Assembly (NCBI RefSeq): GCF_050627025.1
Contig: NZ_CP192472.1
Direction: 5' to 3' (one strand)
DNA length: 64,000 nucleotides
From: Variovorax paradoxus_P
GTDB taxonomy: Bacteria; Pseudomonadota; Gammaproteobacteria; Burkholderiales; Burkholderiaceae_C
Made by a program: the position numbers and the translations under genes. Every line of letters begins with the position of its first letter. Position 1 is the first letter of the stretch. Of this stretch, positions 35,178 to 44,037 are shown piece by piece. The notes beneath the pieces are model-generated. The model saw only the letters and a list, made by a program, of their open reading frames with translations. It made no database searches and was not told where the DNA came from.

Positions 35178-36509
35178 TCAGGAGCTGCAGTCCGCCGCGT
35201 CGCGGCGCGTGAGCTTCTTTTCGCCCGCGTACTTCTCGGCCGCAACCTTCACCATCGGCTTGATGATCTGTTCGTCGGCCTGATACCAGTCGGACATGCC
35301 GCCCCACTTGGCGCCGTCCCAGGTGTGCACGCGCGCCCAGGTCGATCCCATGTGGTCCTGGCACGATGTGCTCACCGGGCGCAGCACGCCGGAGAAACCC
35401 AGCGAGTCGAGCTTCTTCTGGTCGAGCGCCAGGTTTTCCATGCCCCAGCGCACTTGCTCGCCGGTCATGACCTTGCCCTTGCCGAAGCGCTCTTGCGCGC
35501 GCTTCACCGCTTCGACGCCGAGCATCTGGATGATCACGCCGCGCGTGTAGAGCACCGAGCCCACTTCTTCCTTCGGCCCCGTGCCCTGGCCCTTGTCGTG
35601 CACCTGCTTGAGGATTTCCTGGATCACCTTCGGCTCGGTGCCCGAGGTGTTGAGCGCCAGCGCGTTGTAGCCCTTGGCATTGGCGCCCACGTCCTTCACG
35701 TCGGGTTCGGCGCCGGCCCACCACACGCCATACATCTTCTCGCGCGGGTAGCCGGTGGCCACGGCTTCCTTCAGCGCGGTGGAGTTCATCACGCCCCAGC
35801 CCCACAGCATCACGTAGTCGGGCCGCGACTGGCGCACTTGCAGCCAGGCAGACTTTTGCTCGACACCGGGCGCGGTGACCGGAATGAGAGACAGCTCGAA
35901 GCCGTTCTGCTTGGCGCGCTCCTGGAGCAGCGGAATCGGCTCCTTGCCGAAAGGCGAGTCGTGATAGACAAGGGCGATCTTCTTGCCCTTGAGCTTGTCC
36001 ATGCCGCCTTCCTTCTTGCCGATGTGCTGCACCAGGATGTCGGCCGCCGTCCAGTAGCTGCCCATCAGCGGGAAGTTCCACTTGAACACGCTGCCGTCCT
36101 GCGAAGCCGAGAGGCCGTAGCCCAACGTGATGAGCGGGATCTTGTCGGTGGGCACCTTGTCGGTCAGCGCAAAGGTAATGCCCGTGGCCTGCGGGTCGAA
36201 CAGCGTCACGCCGGGGCGGCCCTTCAGGCGCTCGTAGCACTCCACGCCCTTGTCGGTTGCGTAGCCCGTTTCGCATTCTTCGTACGTGATCTTCACGCCG
36301 TTGATGCCGCCGGTGGCATTGACGTACTTGATGTAGTCCTGCTTGCCGTTGGCCCATGGCGTGCCGTTGGGCGCGTAGGGCCCGGTGCGGTACACCAGCA
36401 GCGGGAAGAACTGCTCCTTGGCCTGGGCTTGCGCGAGCGAGGGCGCCAGCAGGCTGCCGAGAGTGCCGGCCACCAGGGCGGCGGTCAGAGCGAGCGATTT
36501 CAGTTTCAT
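35178..36509 (-). CDS. livK: Branched-chain-amino-acid-type ABC transporter substrate-binding protein
   Basis: The 443-residue product has a signal peptide (LALTAALVAGTLGSLLAPSLAQAQ) and the type I periplasmic-binding fold: QDYIKYVNATGGINGVKITYEECETGY, LVYHDSPFGKEPIPLLQERAKQNGFEL. It is about 70 residues longer than E. coli LivK. Substrates of such systems in soil beta-proteobacteria are often aromatic acids or amides rather than leucine, and the neighbouring CoA ligases fit an organic-acid substrate. Confidence 0.9.
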   Translation of the reverse strand: MKLKSLALTAALVAGTLGSLLAPSLAQAQAKEQFFPLLVYRTGPYAPNGTPWANGKQDYIKYVNATGGINGVKITYEECETGYATDKGVECYERLKGRPGVTLFDPQATGITFALTDKVPTDKIPLITLGYGLSASQDGSVFKWNFPLMGSYWTAADILVQHIGKKEGGMDKLKGKKIALVYHDSPFGKEPIPLLQERAKQNGFELSLIPVTAPGVEQKSAWLQVRQSRPDYVMLWGWGVMNSTALKEAVATGYPREKMYGVWWAGAEPDVKDVGANAKGYNALALNTSGTEPKVIQEILKQVHDKGQGTGPKEEVGSVLYTRGVIIQMLGVEAVKRAQERFGKGKVMTGEQVRWGMENLALDQKKLDSLGFSGVLRPVSTSCQDHMGSTWARVHTWDGAKWGGMSDWYQADEQIIKPMVKVAAEKYAGEKKLTRRDAADCSS

Positions 36510-36564
36510 GCCTGTCTCCTTATGTGGGCACCTCTGTGCCGGTTTCTACGAACGAATCAAAAAA

Positions 36565-37629
36565 TCAGTGTGGGAAGGGCCAGAGCCGCAATTTCTCCTT
36601 GCCCGTGGACCACAGCCGCGCAAGGCCGTGCGGCTCCACGATCAGGAAGAACACGATCAGCGCGCCGAAGATCATGGTCTCCAGATGCGAGGCCAGCGCG
36701 GTCGAAATCGAGAAGCCCAGCCACCCGGGCAACTGGTTCAGGAAGAGCGGCAGCAGCACGATGAACGCGGCGCCGAAGAAGCTGCCCATGATCGAGCCGA
36801 GCCCGCCGATGATCACCATGAAGAGCAGCTGAAAGGAACGGTCGATGCTGAACGCCGCCGGCTCCCATGCACCCAGGTGAATGAAGCCCCACAGCGCGCC
36901 GGCCACGCCAACAATGAAGCTGCTCACTGCAAAGGCCGTCAGCTTGGCGTACACCGGGCGAATGCCGATCACCGCGGCGGCAACGTCCATGTCGCGCATG
37001 GCCATCCACTCGCGGCCGATGGCGCTGCGCACCAGGTTCTTGGCAAGCAATGCAAACACCACCACGAAGACCAGGCAGAACAGGTACTTCTGCACTGGCG
37101 ATTCGATCGGCACGCCGAACACGTTGAGCCCCGCCACGCTTACCGAGCCGGAAGACGAGTTGTTGGTGAACCACTGGATGCGCAAGAACGCCCAGTCGGT
37201 AAAGAACTGCGCCGCCAGCGTGGCAACCGCCAGGTACAGCCCCTTGATGCGCAGGCTGGGAATACCGAACAGCACGCCGATGATCGTGGCGCACAGGCCG
37301 CCGAGAAGCAGCGACGCAATCAACGGCATGCCGTCGATGCGCACCTGGAAGTTGTAGGCCGCATACGCGCCCACCGCCATGAACGCACCGGTGCCCAGCG
37401 AGATCTGCCCGCAGTAGCCGACCAGGATGTTGAGGCCCAGCGCGGCGAGCGAAAGAATAAGAAAGGGCGTGAGGATGGCGCGCATCCAGTAATCGGACAC
37501 GCCCAGCGGCACCACGATGAAAGCCACGAGCAGCAGCACCAGGATGGCAATGCGATCCTGCGCGATCGGAAAGATCTGCTGGTCGGCCCTGTAGCTCGAC
37601 TTGAACTGGCCGTTTTCTCTATAGAACAT
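36565..37629 (-). CDS. livM: Branched-chain-amino-acid-type ABC transporter permease (LivM)
   Basis: The 354-residue product is a LivM-type permease with about nine membrane segments; ILTPFLILSLAALGLNILVGYCGQISLGTGAFMAVGAY and PSLRIKGLYLAVATLAAQF are characteristic. Its ATG at 37629 comes 1 nt after the livH stop, so the two are translated together. Confidence 0.93.
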   Translation of the reverse strand: MFYRENGQFKSSYRADQQIFPIAQDRIAILVLLLVAFIVVPLGVSDYWMRAILTPFLILSLAALGLNILVGYCGQISLGTGAFMAVGAYAAYNFQVRIDGMPLIASLLLGGLCATIIGVLFGIPSLRIKGLYLAVATLAAQFFTDWAFLRIQWFTNNSSSGSVSVAGLNVFGVPIESPVQKYLFCLVFVVVFALLAKNLVRSAIGREWMAMRDMDVAAAVIGIRPVYAKLTAFAVSSFIVGVAGALWGFIHLGAWEPAAFSIDRSFQLLFMVIIGGLGSIMGSFFGAAFIVLLPLFLNQLPGWLGFSISTALASHLETMIFGALIVFFLIVEPHGLARLWSTGKEKLRLWPFPH

Positions 37630-37630
37630 C

Positions 37631-38560
37631 TCAAACCCGATCGATGATCTTCTCGCCGAACAGGCCTTGCGGGCGAACCAGCAAGAACACCAGGGCAAGA
37701 ACGTACGCAAACCAGATCTCGATGCCGCCACCGAGCATGGGGCCGAGATAAATTTCAGAAAGCTTCTCGCCCACGCCGATCAGCAGGCCGCCGATGATGG
37801 CGCCCGGAATCGAGGTGAGGCCGCCGAGGATCACCACCGGCAGCGCCTTCAGCGCCACCAGCGACAGCGAGAACTGCACGCCCAGCTTCGAACCCCAGAT
37901 GATCCCGGCCACCAGCGCCGAGAAGCCGGCCACCGACCACACGATCACCCAGATTCGCTTGAGAGGAATGCCGATGGACTGCGCGGCCTGGTGGTCGTCG
38001 GCCACGGCGCGCAGCGCCCGCCCTGTCGCGGTCTTCTGGAAGAAGATGGCCAGCACCACCACGAGGCCTGCTGCCACGAGCGCGGCAACCAGGTCTTCCT
38101 GGCTCAGCAGCAGCCCGCCCTGGAAGGTGCCCTGCAGCACCATCAGCGGTTCCTTGGGCATGCCCACGTCGATCTTGTAGATGTCGTTGCCGAAGATCGT
38201 CTGGCCCATGCCGTCCAGGAAGTAGGCAATGCCGAGCGTAGCCATCAAAAGCGTGATGCCTTCCTGGTTCACCAGCTTGCTGAGCGCGAGCCGTTCGATG
38301 AGCCAGGCCACGATCACCATGACCCCCATGGCCGCGACAAAGGCCAGGATGTTCGCAAGGATCTGGCTTTCGAAGCCGAACCACAGCGGAAACCACTCGG
38401 CAAAGCGCGCCATGGCCAGCGCCGCGAACAGCACCATTGCACCCTGCGCAAAGTTGAACACGCCCGACGCCTTGTAGATCAGCACGAAGCCGATGGCGAT
38501 CAGCGAATAGAGCATGCCGACCATCAGGCCGCCGAAGAGGGTTTCGAGGAAAAAGCCCAT
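37631..38560 (-). CDS. livH: Branched-chain-amino-acid-type ABC transporter permease (LivH)
   Basis: The 309-residue permease starts MGFFLETLFGGLMVGMLYSLIAIGFVLIYKASGVFNFAQGAMV, the standard LivH opening, with about eight membrane segments and the coupling-helix segment AVADDHQAAQSIGIPLKRIW. The upstream frame runs into a repeat element and is not coding. Confidence 0.93.
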   Translation of the reverse strand: MGFFLETLFGGLMVGMLYSLIAIGFVLIYKASGVFNFAQGAMVLFAALAMARFAEWFPLWFGFESQILANILAFVAAMGVMVIVAWLIERLALSKLVNQEGITLLMATLGIAYFLDGMGQTIFGNDIYKIDVGMPKEPLMVLQGTFQGGLLLSQEDLVAALVAAGLVVVLAIFFQKTATGRALRAVADDHQAAQSIGIPLKRIWVIVWSVAGFSALVAGIIWGSKLGVQFSLSLVALKALPVVILGGLTSIPGAIIGGLLIGVGEKLSEIYLGPMLGGGIEIWFAYVLALVFLLVRPQGLFGEKIIDRV

Positions 38561-38580
38561 GGTCAATGTCTCTCTTGTTC

Positions 38581-38700
38581 TTCTCCCTCCCCTTCCGGGG
38601 GAGGGTTGGGGTGGGGGCAGGCGGCGCTCGATGAAGCGCGGCCGTGTAGCGAGGGCTGTCGCGCCCCCACCCCAGCCTTCCCCCGGAGGGGGAAGGAGCA
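38581..38700. repeat. Palindromic C/G-rich repeat, copy 1
   Basis: About 120 bp lying between livH and livG. Each end carries a short hairpin (CTCCC...GGGGGAGGG and CTTCCCCC...GGGGGAAGG), and the two ends are inverted relative to each other around a variable GC-rich centre. A second copy is at 43913-44030. The form is that of an intergenic REP/BIME-like element. It interrupts the liv operon and may form a strong RNA structure that changes relative expression. Confidence 0.8.
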
Positions 38701-38728
38701 ATGCATCGGCGTCGGGTCTGGCATGGCG

Positions 38729-39517
38729 TCAGTGCTCCACGCCCAGGTAAGCCCGGATCACGTCTTCGTTGTTGCGCACCTCATGGGGCGTGCCGTCGCC
38801 GATCTTCTTGCCGTAGTCGAGCACCACCACGCGGTCGGAGATGTCCATCACCACGCCCATGTCGTGTTCGATGAGAACGATGGTTGCACCGAACTCGTCG
38901 TTCACGTCGAGGATGAAGCGGCTCATGTCCTGCTTCTCTTCCACGTTCATGCCGGCCATGGGTTCGTCGAGCAGCAGCACCTGCGGCTCCATGGCAAGCG
39001 CGCGGCCGAGGTCGACGCGCTTTTGCAGGCCGTAGGGCAGGCGGCCCACCGGCGTCTTGCGGTGCGCCTGGATCTCGAGAAAGTCGATGATGTGCTCGAC
39101 GAACTCGCGGTGCCTCAGCTCTTCGCGCTCGGCCGGGCCCCAGCGCAGCGCCTGTGCGAAGAGGCCGCTCTTCATCTTGAGGTTGCGGCCCGTCATGATG
39201 TTGTCGAGCACGCTCATGCCCTTGAAGAGCGCAAGGTTCTGGAAGGTGCGCGCCACGCCCATCTCGGCCACCTGGCGCGAGTTCATGTGCTTGAAGGTCT
39301 GGCCGCGGAAGGTGATGGAGCCCTGCTGCGGCCAGTACACGCCGTTGATGCAGTTCAGCATCGAACTCTTGCCCGCGCCATTGGGGCCGATGATGGCCCG
39401 CACCTCGTGCTCCCGCACGTTGAAGCTGATGTCGGTGAGCGCCTTCACGCCGCCGAAGCTGAGCGAGATGTTCTGCACGTCGAGAATGACGTCGCCGATT
39501 TTTCTGTTGCTGCTCAT
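38729..39517 (-). CDS. livG: Branched-chain-amino-acid-type ABC transporter ATPase (LivG)
   Basis: The 262-residue ATPase carries Walker A GPNGAGKSS, the LivG-specific VARTFQNLALFKGMSVLDNIM, LPYGLQKRVDLGRAL, Walker B LLLDEPMAGMNVEE and H-loop IEHDM. Its ATG overlaps the TGA of the acyl-CoA ligase as ATGA. It pairs with LivF. Confidence 0.93.
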   Translation of the reverse strand: MSSNRKIGDVILDVQNISLSFGGVKALTDISFNVREHEVRAIIGPNGAGKSSMLNCINGVYWPQQGSITFRGQTFKHMNSRQVAEMGVARTFQNLALFKGMSVLDNIMTGRNLKMKSGLFAQALRWGPAEREELRHREFVEHIIDFLEIQAHRKTPVGRLPYGLQKRVDLGRALAMEPQVLLLDEPMAGMNVEEKQDMSRFILDVNDEFGATIVLIEHDMGVVMDISDRVVVLDYGKKIGDGTPHEVRNNEDVIRAYLGVEH

Positions 39518-41469
39518 GCCGCCGCCTTCACGATGGGGAAGGTCTTGGCCTCGACGATCTTCAGCGTGGCGCTCACCACGCCGGTGCGTCCGTCCTCGAA
39601 CTTGACCTGGGTCTCGATGAACTGCTCGGCCCTGCGGCCGTACAGCGCGTCGACAAGCACCGCGTACTTCTCGGCGATGAAGCCGCGGCGCACCTTGCGC
39701 GTGCGGGTGAGTTCGTCGTCGTCGGGGTCGAGCTCCTTGTGCAGCACCAGGAAGCGCGCGATCTGCGTCTCGCCCATGCCGTCTTCGCTTGCGAGGTCGG
39801 CGTTGACCTTGGCGATGCATTCGCCCACGAGCGTCAGCACCTCGGGCTTGCCGGCCAGGTCGACGTAGCCGCCATAGGCCAGGCCGCGCCGCTCTGCCCA
39901 GTTGCCCACCGCCTCGAAGTCGATGTTGATGGCTGCGCAGACTTCGCTCCGGCCGTTGCCAAAGCAAACGGCTTCCTTGATCTGCGGAAAGAACTTGAGC
40001 TTGTTCTCGATGTAGTTGGGCGCAAAGATCGCACCGCTCACGAGCCGGCCTACATCCTTTGCGCGATCGATGATGCGCAGGTGGCCTTCGCTGTCGAGCA
40101 CGCCTGCGTCGCCGGTGTGAAAGTAGCCGTTCGCGTCGAGCACTTCGGCAGTGGCGTCGGGGCGCTTGTAGTATTCCTTCAGCACCGACACGCCGCGCAC
40201 CAGCACCTCGCCGTCGTCGGCAATCTTCAGCTCGATGCCCGGCGCGGCGGTGCCCACCGTTTGCAGCTTGACCTTGCCGTCCTGCTGCAGGCACACATAG
40301 GCGCAGGTCTCGGTCTGGCCATAGAACTGCTTCAGGTTGACGCCAATGGAGCGGTAGAAGCGAAACAGGTCGGGCCCGATGGCCGCGCCCGCTGTGTACG
40401 CCACGCGAATGCGGCTCATGCCCAGCACGTTGCGCAGCGGCCCATACACCAGCAGGTTGCCCAGGCCGTACATCAGCCGGTCGCCCGTGCCCACGGGTGC
40501 GCCGTTGAGAATGTCTGCGCCCACGCGTTGCGCCAGCGCCATGAACTTTGCATACAGCCAGCGCTTGGGCGCCGCCGCGTCTTCCATGCGGATCGACACG
40601 GCCGTGAGCAGCCCTTCGAAGGTGCGCGGCGGGCCGAAGTAATAGCTCGGCCCGATCTCGCGCATGTCGTTCATCACCGTTTCGCTCGACTCGGGGCAGT
40701 TGAGCGTGAAGCCGCCCACCAGCCACTGCGCGACCGAAAACAGGTGGTCGCCCACCCATGCCATCGGCAGGTAGCTCATGATGTTGTCGCCGGGGCCGAG
40801 CTTGTCGGTTTCCACGCCGCCGCGGCCCGCCGCAATAAAGCTTGCGTGCGTCTGGCACACGCCCTTGGGCCGGCCGGTGGTGCCCGAGGTGTAGAGGATC
40901 ACGCCCACGTCGCTTGCCTCGCCGCTTGCCACTGCGCGGTCGTAGTAGCCGGGGTTTGCCGAGTCGAAGGTGCGGCCCAGCTCGCGAAGCTGGTCGTAGC
41001 TCATGAGCCCGGGCTGGTCGTAGTGGCGCAGGCCCTTGGGGTCGTCGTAGATGATGTGGCGGATGCCGTGCTGCTCGTCCTTCTGCAGTTCGCGGCATTC
41101 GAGCAGCTTGTCCACCTGCTCCTGGTCTTCGACGATCACGAAGTCGATGGCCGCGTCCTGCAGCATGAAGACCATTTCGCTGGCCACCGCGTCCTGGTAG
41201 AGCGGCACCGGCACGCCGCGCAGGCTCTGCGCCGCGAGCACCGCCATGTACAGGTGCGGGCGGTTGGCGCCGACGATGGACAGGTTGTCGAAGGGCTTGA
41301 AGCCCAGGCTCGCGAGGCCGCAGGCCATCTCGCGCACCTCCTGGGCCACGGCGCTCCAGCTCCAGGTCTGCCAGATGCCCAGGTCCTTCTCGCGAACGGC
41401 GGGCGCATCGGGCTGGGCCTGGGCGTGAGCGAGCAGCAGGCGGGGAAAGGTGGGGTCGGTGGTTTGCAC
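39514..41469 (-). CDS. AMP-forming acyl-CoA ligase (long-chain fatty-acid-CoA-ligase type)
   Basis: The 651-residue product has adenylation motifs ILYTSGTTGRPKGV, YGQTETCAYV, GYFHTGDAG and RIIDRAKDVGRLVSG. It is first in a leftward operon with the Liv transporter genes, a frequent arrangement in beta-proteobacteria, and probably activates the imported acid. The start is likely the GTG at 41469; the ATG at 41562 would run through the palindrome at 41505-41522 and overlap the divergent Crp/Fnr gene. The C-terminal RTRKVRRGFIAEKY region carries the final catalytic-lysine side. Confidence 0.9.
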   Translation of the reverse strand: MQTTDPTFPRLLLAHAQAQPDAPAVREKDLGIWQTWSWSAVAQEVREMACGLASLGFKPFDNLSIVGANRPHLYMAVLAAQSLRGVPVPLYQDAVASEMVFMLQDAAIDFVIVEDQEQVDKLLECRELQKDEQHGIRHIIYDDPKGLRHYDQPGLMSYDQLRELGRTFDSANPGYYDRAVASGEASDVGVILYTSGTTGRPKGVCQTHASFIAAGRGGVETDKLGPGDNIMSYLPMAWVGDHLFSVAQWLVGGFTLNCPESSETVMNDMREIGPSYYFGPPRTFEGLLTAVSIRMEDAAAPKRWLYAKFMALAQRVGADILNGAPVGTGDRLMYGLGNLLVYGPLRNVLGMSRIRVAYTAGAAIGPDLFRFYRSIGVNLKQFYGQTETCAYVCLQQDGKVKLQTVGTAAPGIELKIADDGEVLVRGVSVLKEYYKRPDATAEVLDANGYFHTGDAGVLDSEGHLRIIDRAKDVGRLVSGAIFAPNYIENKLKFFPQIKEAVCFGNGRSEVCAAINIDFEAVGNWAERRGLAYGGYVDLAGKPEVLTLVGECIAKVNADLASEDGMGETQIARFLVLHKELDPDDDELTRTRKVRRGFIAEKYAVLVDALYGRRAEQFIETQVKFEDGRTGVVSATLKIVEAKTFPIVKAAA

Positions 41470-41504
41470 AGTGGGCGGATCGTAGGCCTCACTTTGACGC
41501 TGGG

Positions 41505-41522
41505 TTGTCGTTCCAACGACAA
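41505..41522. promoter_or_regulatory. Perfect 18-bp palindrome between the ligase-liv operon and a Crp/Fnr gene
   Basis: TTGTCGTTCCAACGACAA is self-complementary over all 18 bases. It lies 31 bp upstream of the Crp/Fnr ATG and 35 bp upstream of the ligase GTG. Crp/Fnr proteins bind two-fold dyads of this size, so it probably serves both divergent transcripts. Confidence 0.65.
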
Positions 41523-41553
41523 TCCTAGGGACACTACTCCCCGGAGTTTCCCG

Positions 41554-42324
41554 ATGCTTCACGGCAGTTCAAACCACAGCCTGCACGGCGCTTCGATCAA
41601 GGACCGCGCGCGTTCCCCCAATGCCGAAGAGCTCGATGGCATTCCGTGGTTGCCCGCGCTCACGCCCGCCGAGCGCCGGCGTGCCGAGGCCGCGCTGGTG
41701 GTGGGCGAGGCCGAGGTCGGCGACCTGGTCTGCCGCGTCGGCCGCTCGCCCACCTACTGGTTCGGCGTTGTCGAAGGGCTGCTCAAGATGAGCAACGACA
41801 ACGCCGACGGCGGCTCCGTCACCTATGCCGGCATACCGCCGGGCGGCTGGTTCGGCGAAGGCACTGTCATGAAGCGCGAGCCCTACCGCTACAACATACA
41901 GGCGCTGCGGCGCAGCGTGGTGGCAGGCCTGCCGATCGACAGCTTTCACTGGCTGCTGGACCACTCGATCGGCTTCAACCGCTTTGTGATGAACCAGCTC
42001 AACGAGCGGCTCGGGCAATTCATTGCGGCGCTGGAGATCGACCGCCTCAACAACCCCGACGCGCGCGTGGCGCGCAACCTGGTGTCGCTGTTCAACCCGG
42101 TGCTGTACCCCGGCGTGGGCGAAGTGCTGCGCATCACGCAGCAAGAGCTCGCCTACCTGGTCGGCCTTTCGCGCCAGCGCGTGAACGAGGCGCTCAACGG
42201 CCTTTCGGCGCAGGGGTTGATCCGGGTGGAGTACGGTGGGCTGCGCGTGCTCGACCTGACGGGCCTGCGAGCCACCGCAATATCGAATAGGAAGAACACC
42301 TCACCGGAAACGGAAACCTCATGA
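41554..42324 (+). CDS. Crp/Fnr-family transcriptional regulator
   Basis: The 256-residue product has a cyclic-nucleotide-binding-like beta-roll (about 35-150; GGWFGEGTVMKREPYRYNIQALRRS) and a C-terminal winged helix (ITQQELAYLVGLSRQRVNEALNGLSAQGLIRVEYGGLRVLD). No Fnr-type cysteine cluster is seen, so it does not look like an oxygen sensor; the effector may be an acyl-CoA or nucleotide. It is divergent from the ligase-liv operon and overlaps the next gene. Confidence 0.9.
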   Translation: MLHGSSNHSLHGASIKDRARSPNAEELDGIPWLPALTPAERRRAEAALVVGEAEVGDLVCRVGRSPTYWFGVVEGLLKMSNDNADGGSVTYAGIPPGGWFGEGTVMKREPYRYNIQALRRSVVAGLPIDSFHWLLDHSIGFNRFVMNQLNERLGQFIAALEIDRLNNPDARVARNLVSLFNPVLYPGVGEVLRITQQELAYLVGLSRQRVNEALNGLSAQGLIRVEYGGLRVLDLTGLRATAISNRKNTSPETETS

Positions 42325-42791
42325 CCCTCGAAGACCAGCTCCAGATCGTTTCCGCGAATGCCGAAGCGGCCCTTGTTCCGCCGCCCGAGACTCGGAAGCC
42401 AGACACCGGCGAAACCGGCCCCACGCTCGAAGAAGCCATCGAGCGCAACGAGGCGCTCACCGAAAAGCTCGATGCGCTCGACGCGGTGCTCGCCAAGCCG
42501 CTCGCCGAAATTCTTGCCGAGCGCGAGAAGGCCGACGAGGCCGCCCTGGCCTGGGACCGCTTCGGCGCGATGTGGATGCTCTCGCAGCGCGCCATGCGCC
42601 GCGTGGCGCTCGACCTTGCCGCGCAACTCGGCGTGAGCGAGGAAGAAGTCGTTGCGCGCGCCATGACGCATGCCAACGCAGTGCTCAACGGCGCGGACGA
42701 GGTCGACCTTGGCGGCACCATTGCGCCTGCACAACTGCAGCACATCGCGCGGCACCGCAACTTTCTGCGCAAGCAGTTCCGCACCGGCTGA
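42321..42791 (+). CDS. Hypothetical alpha-helical protein
   Basis: I do not recognise this 156-residue family. It is highly charged and helical, with a likely coiled-coil segment (LEEAIERNEALTEKLDALDAVLAKPLAEILAEREKADEAALAW, about 36-78), and no signal peptide. Its ATG overlaps the TGA of the Crp/Fnr gene (ATGA), so it is translated with the regulator and may work with it. Confidence 0.7.
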   Translation: MTLEDQLQIVSANAEAALVPPPETRKPDTGETGPTLEEAIERNEALTEKLDALDAVLAKPLAEILAEREKADEAALAWDRFGAMWMLSQRAMRRVALDLAAQLGVSEEEVVARAMTHANAVLNGADEVDLGGTIAPAQLQHIARHRNFLRKQFRTG

Positions 42792-42853
42792 GCCGCCGGG
42801 CCATTGCTTGCATACCGCTTAACCTTCCGCCTTCGTTCAAGAAAGTTCTTTTG

Positions 42854-43618
42854 ATGACTACCTCCCAACTCACCCTGATCACCGGCGCGTCGCGCGGCCT
42901 GGGCCGTGCCATGGCCGCGCAGCTGCTGCAGGCCGGCCACACGGTGCTCGGCATCTCGCGCAGGCAAGACCCGCAGCTGGCCGAGCTGGCCGCCAAGGCC
43001 GGTGCCGAACTCATCCAGTGGGAGCAAGACCTGTCGGAGCCTGTGGCGGCGGCGGCGCGCGTTTCCGCATGGCTCAAGTCGCTCGACGGCCAGCGCTTCG
43101 ACGGCGTGACCTTGATCAACAACGCGGGCACCGTCGGCAACCCGGCGCCGCTCGCGAGCGCAGTGCCGGCCGAACTGGCGCAGGCACTTCGCATCGGGCT
43201 CGAAGCGCCGATGCTGCTGACCGCCGCCTTCCTCGGCACCACGCGCGAATGGCGCGGCGCGCGCAAGGTGCTGAACATTTCGTCGGGCCTGGGCCGCAAC
43301 GCCATGGGCAGCCAGGCGCCTTACTGCGCCGCAAAGGCGGGCATGGACCACTACTCGCGCGCGGTGGCGCTCGAAGAGGCCCATATGCCGAACGGCGCGC
43401 GCATCGTGTCGCTCGCACCCGGCGTGATCGACACCGACATGCAGGTGCAATTGCGCGGCGCGTCGGCCGAGAATTTTCCGGACCGCGGGCGCTTCGAGAA
43501 GCTGAAGAGCGAGGGCATGCTCGACAGCCCCGAGACGGCAGCGGCCAAGGTGCTCAAGTACCTGGCGCGCGCGGATTTCGGCAGCAACCCCGTGGCCGAC
43601 GTGCGCGACCCGGCCTGA
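42854..43618 (+). CDS. SDR-family NAD(P)-dependent oxidoreductase
   Basis: The 254-residue product has the SDR cofactor motif ITGASRGLGRAM (about 9-20), NNAG, and active site NISSG...YCAAK. The longer C-terminus (FPDRGRFEKLKSEGMLDSPETAAAKVLKYL) resembles YciK/benzil-reductase-like SDRs. It follows the 156-residue gene by 62 nt on the same strand. Substrate unknown. Confidence 0.88.
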   Translation: MTTSQLTLITGASRGLGRAMAAQLLQAGHTVLGISRRQDPQLAELAAKAGAELIQWEQDLSEPVAAAARVSAWLKSLDGQRFDGVTLINNAGTVGNPAPLASAVPAELAQALRIGLEAPMLLTAAFLGTTREWRGARKVLNISSGLGRNAMGSQAPYCAAKAGMDHYSRAVALEEAHMPNGARIVSLAPGVIDTDMQVQLRGASAENFPDRGRFEKLKSEGMLDSPETAAAKVLKYLARADFGSNPVADVRDPA

Positions 43619-43647
43619 ATGCCGGGCACAGAAAGCCGGGAACGAAC

Positions 43648-43905
43648 ATGGCCACCGCAAAGTCGATCGACACCAACGACTACAAGCTCTTTCCTTCGCC
43701 GAGGAACGTGCACCGCATCGTCTTCGAGCACCAGGTCTTCGTGCCGTACCCCTACGCACTGATCGTGATGGACGAGTTCTACTTCAAGGGCCGCTACAGC
43801 CTGTTCTCCGCATGCCGCCTGAGCGACGGAAAGATGGGGCAGGTGGCGACGTTCGAGCTGGCGTCGGACGTGGAGATCTTCAACAAGAAGTTCACGCCCG
43901 ACTGA
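43648..43905 (+). CDS. Small hypothetical protein
   Basis: This 85-residue product is rich in aromatic residues (VHRIVFEHQVFVPYPYALIVMDEFYFKGRYSLF), predicted mainly beta, without a signal peptide. It is 29 nt after the SDR stop and followed by a palindromic repeat. Function unknown. Confidence 0.6.
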   Translation: MATAKSIDTNDYKLFPSPRNVHRIVFEHQVFVPYPYALIVMDEFYFKGRYSLFSACRLSDGKMGQVATFELASDVEIFNKKFTPD

Positions 43906-43912
43906 CCTGTCT

Positions 43913-44030
43913 TTCTCCCTCCCCTTTCGGGGGAGGGCAGGGGTGGGGGGCGCGACGGCGTTCATTGCCGCGCAGCCTCCAACGCGGGTGCCGCCCCCAT
44001 CCCAGCCTTCCCCCAAAGGGGGAAGGAGCA
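43913..44030. repeat. Palindromic C/G-rich repeat, copy 2
   Basis: The same two end hairpins as copy 1 (38581-38700): CTCCCTCCCC with GGGGGAGGG at the left and CTTCCCCC with GGGGGAAGG at the right, around a divergent centre. It lies between two convergent genes, as REP-type elements often do. Confidence 0.8.
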
Positions 44031-44037
44031 ACACAAC

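Noticed and set aside
41470..41562. ATG at 41562 as start of the acyl-CoA ligase
   Set aside because: It would overlap the divergent Crp/Fnr start and place the 18-bp palindrome inside coding sequence; the GTG at 41469 gives the usual N-terminus.
43018..43647. Upstream extension of the 85-residue hypothetical protein
   Set aside because: The extension is the shadow frame of the SDR gene; ATG 43648 begins a sequence of different, protein-like composition.
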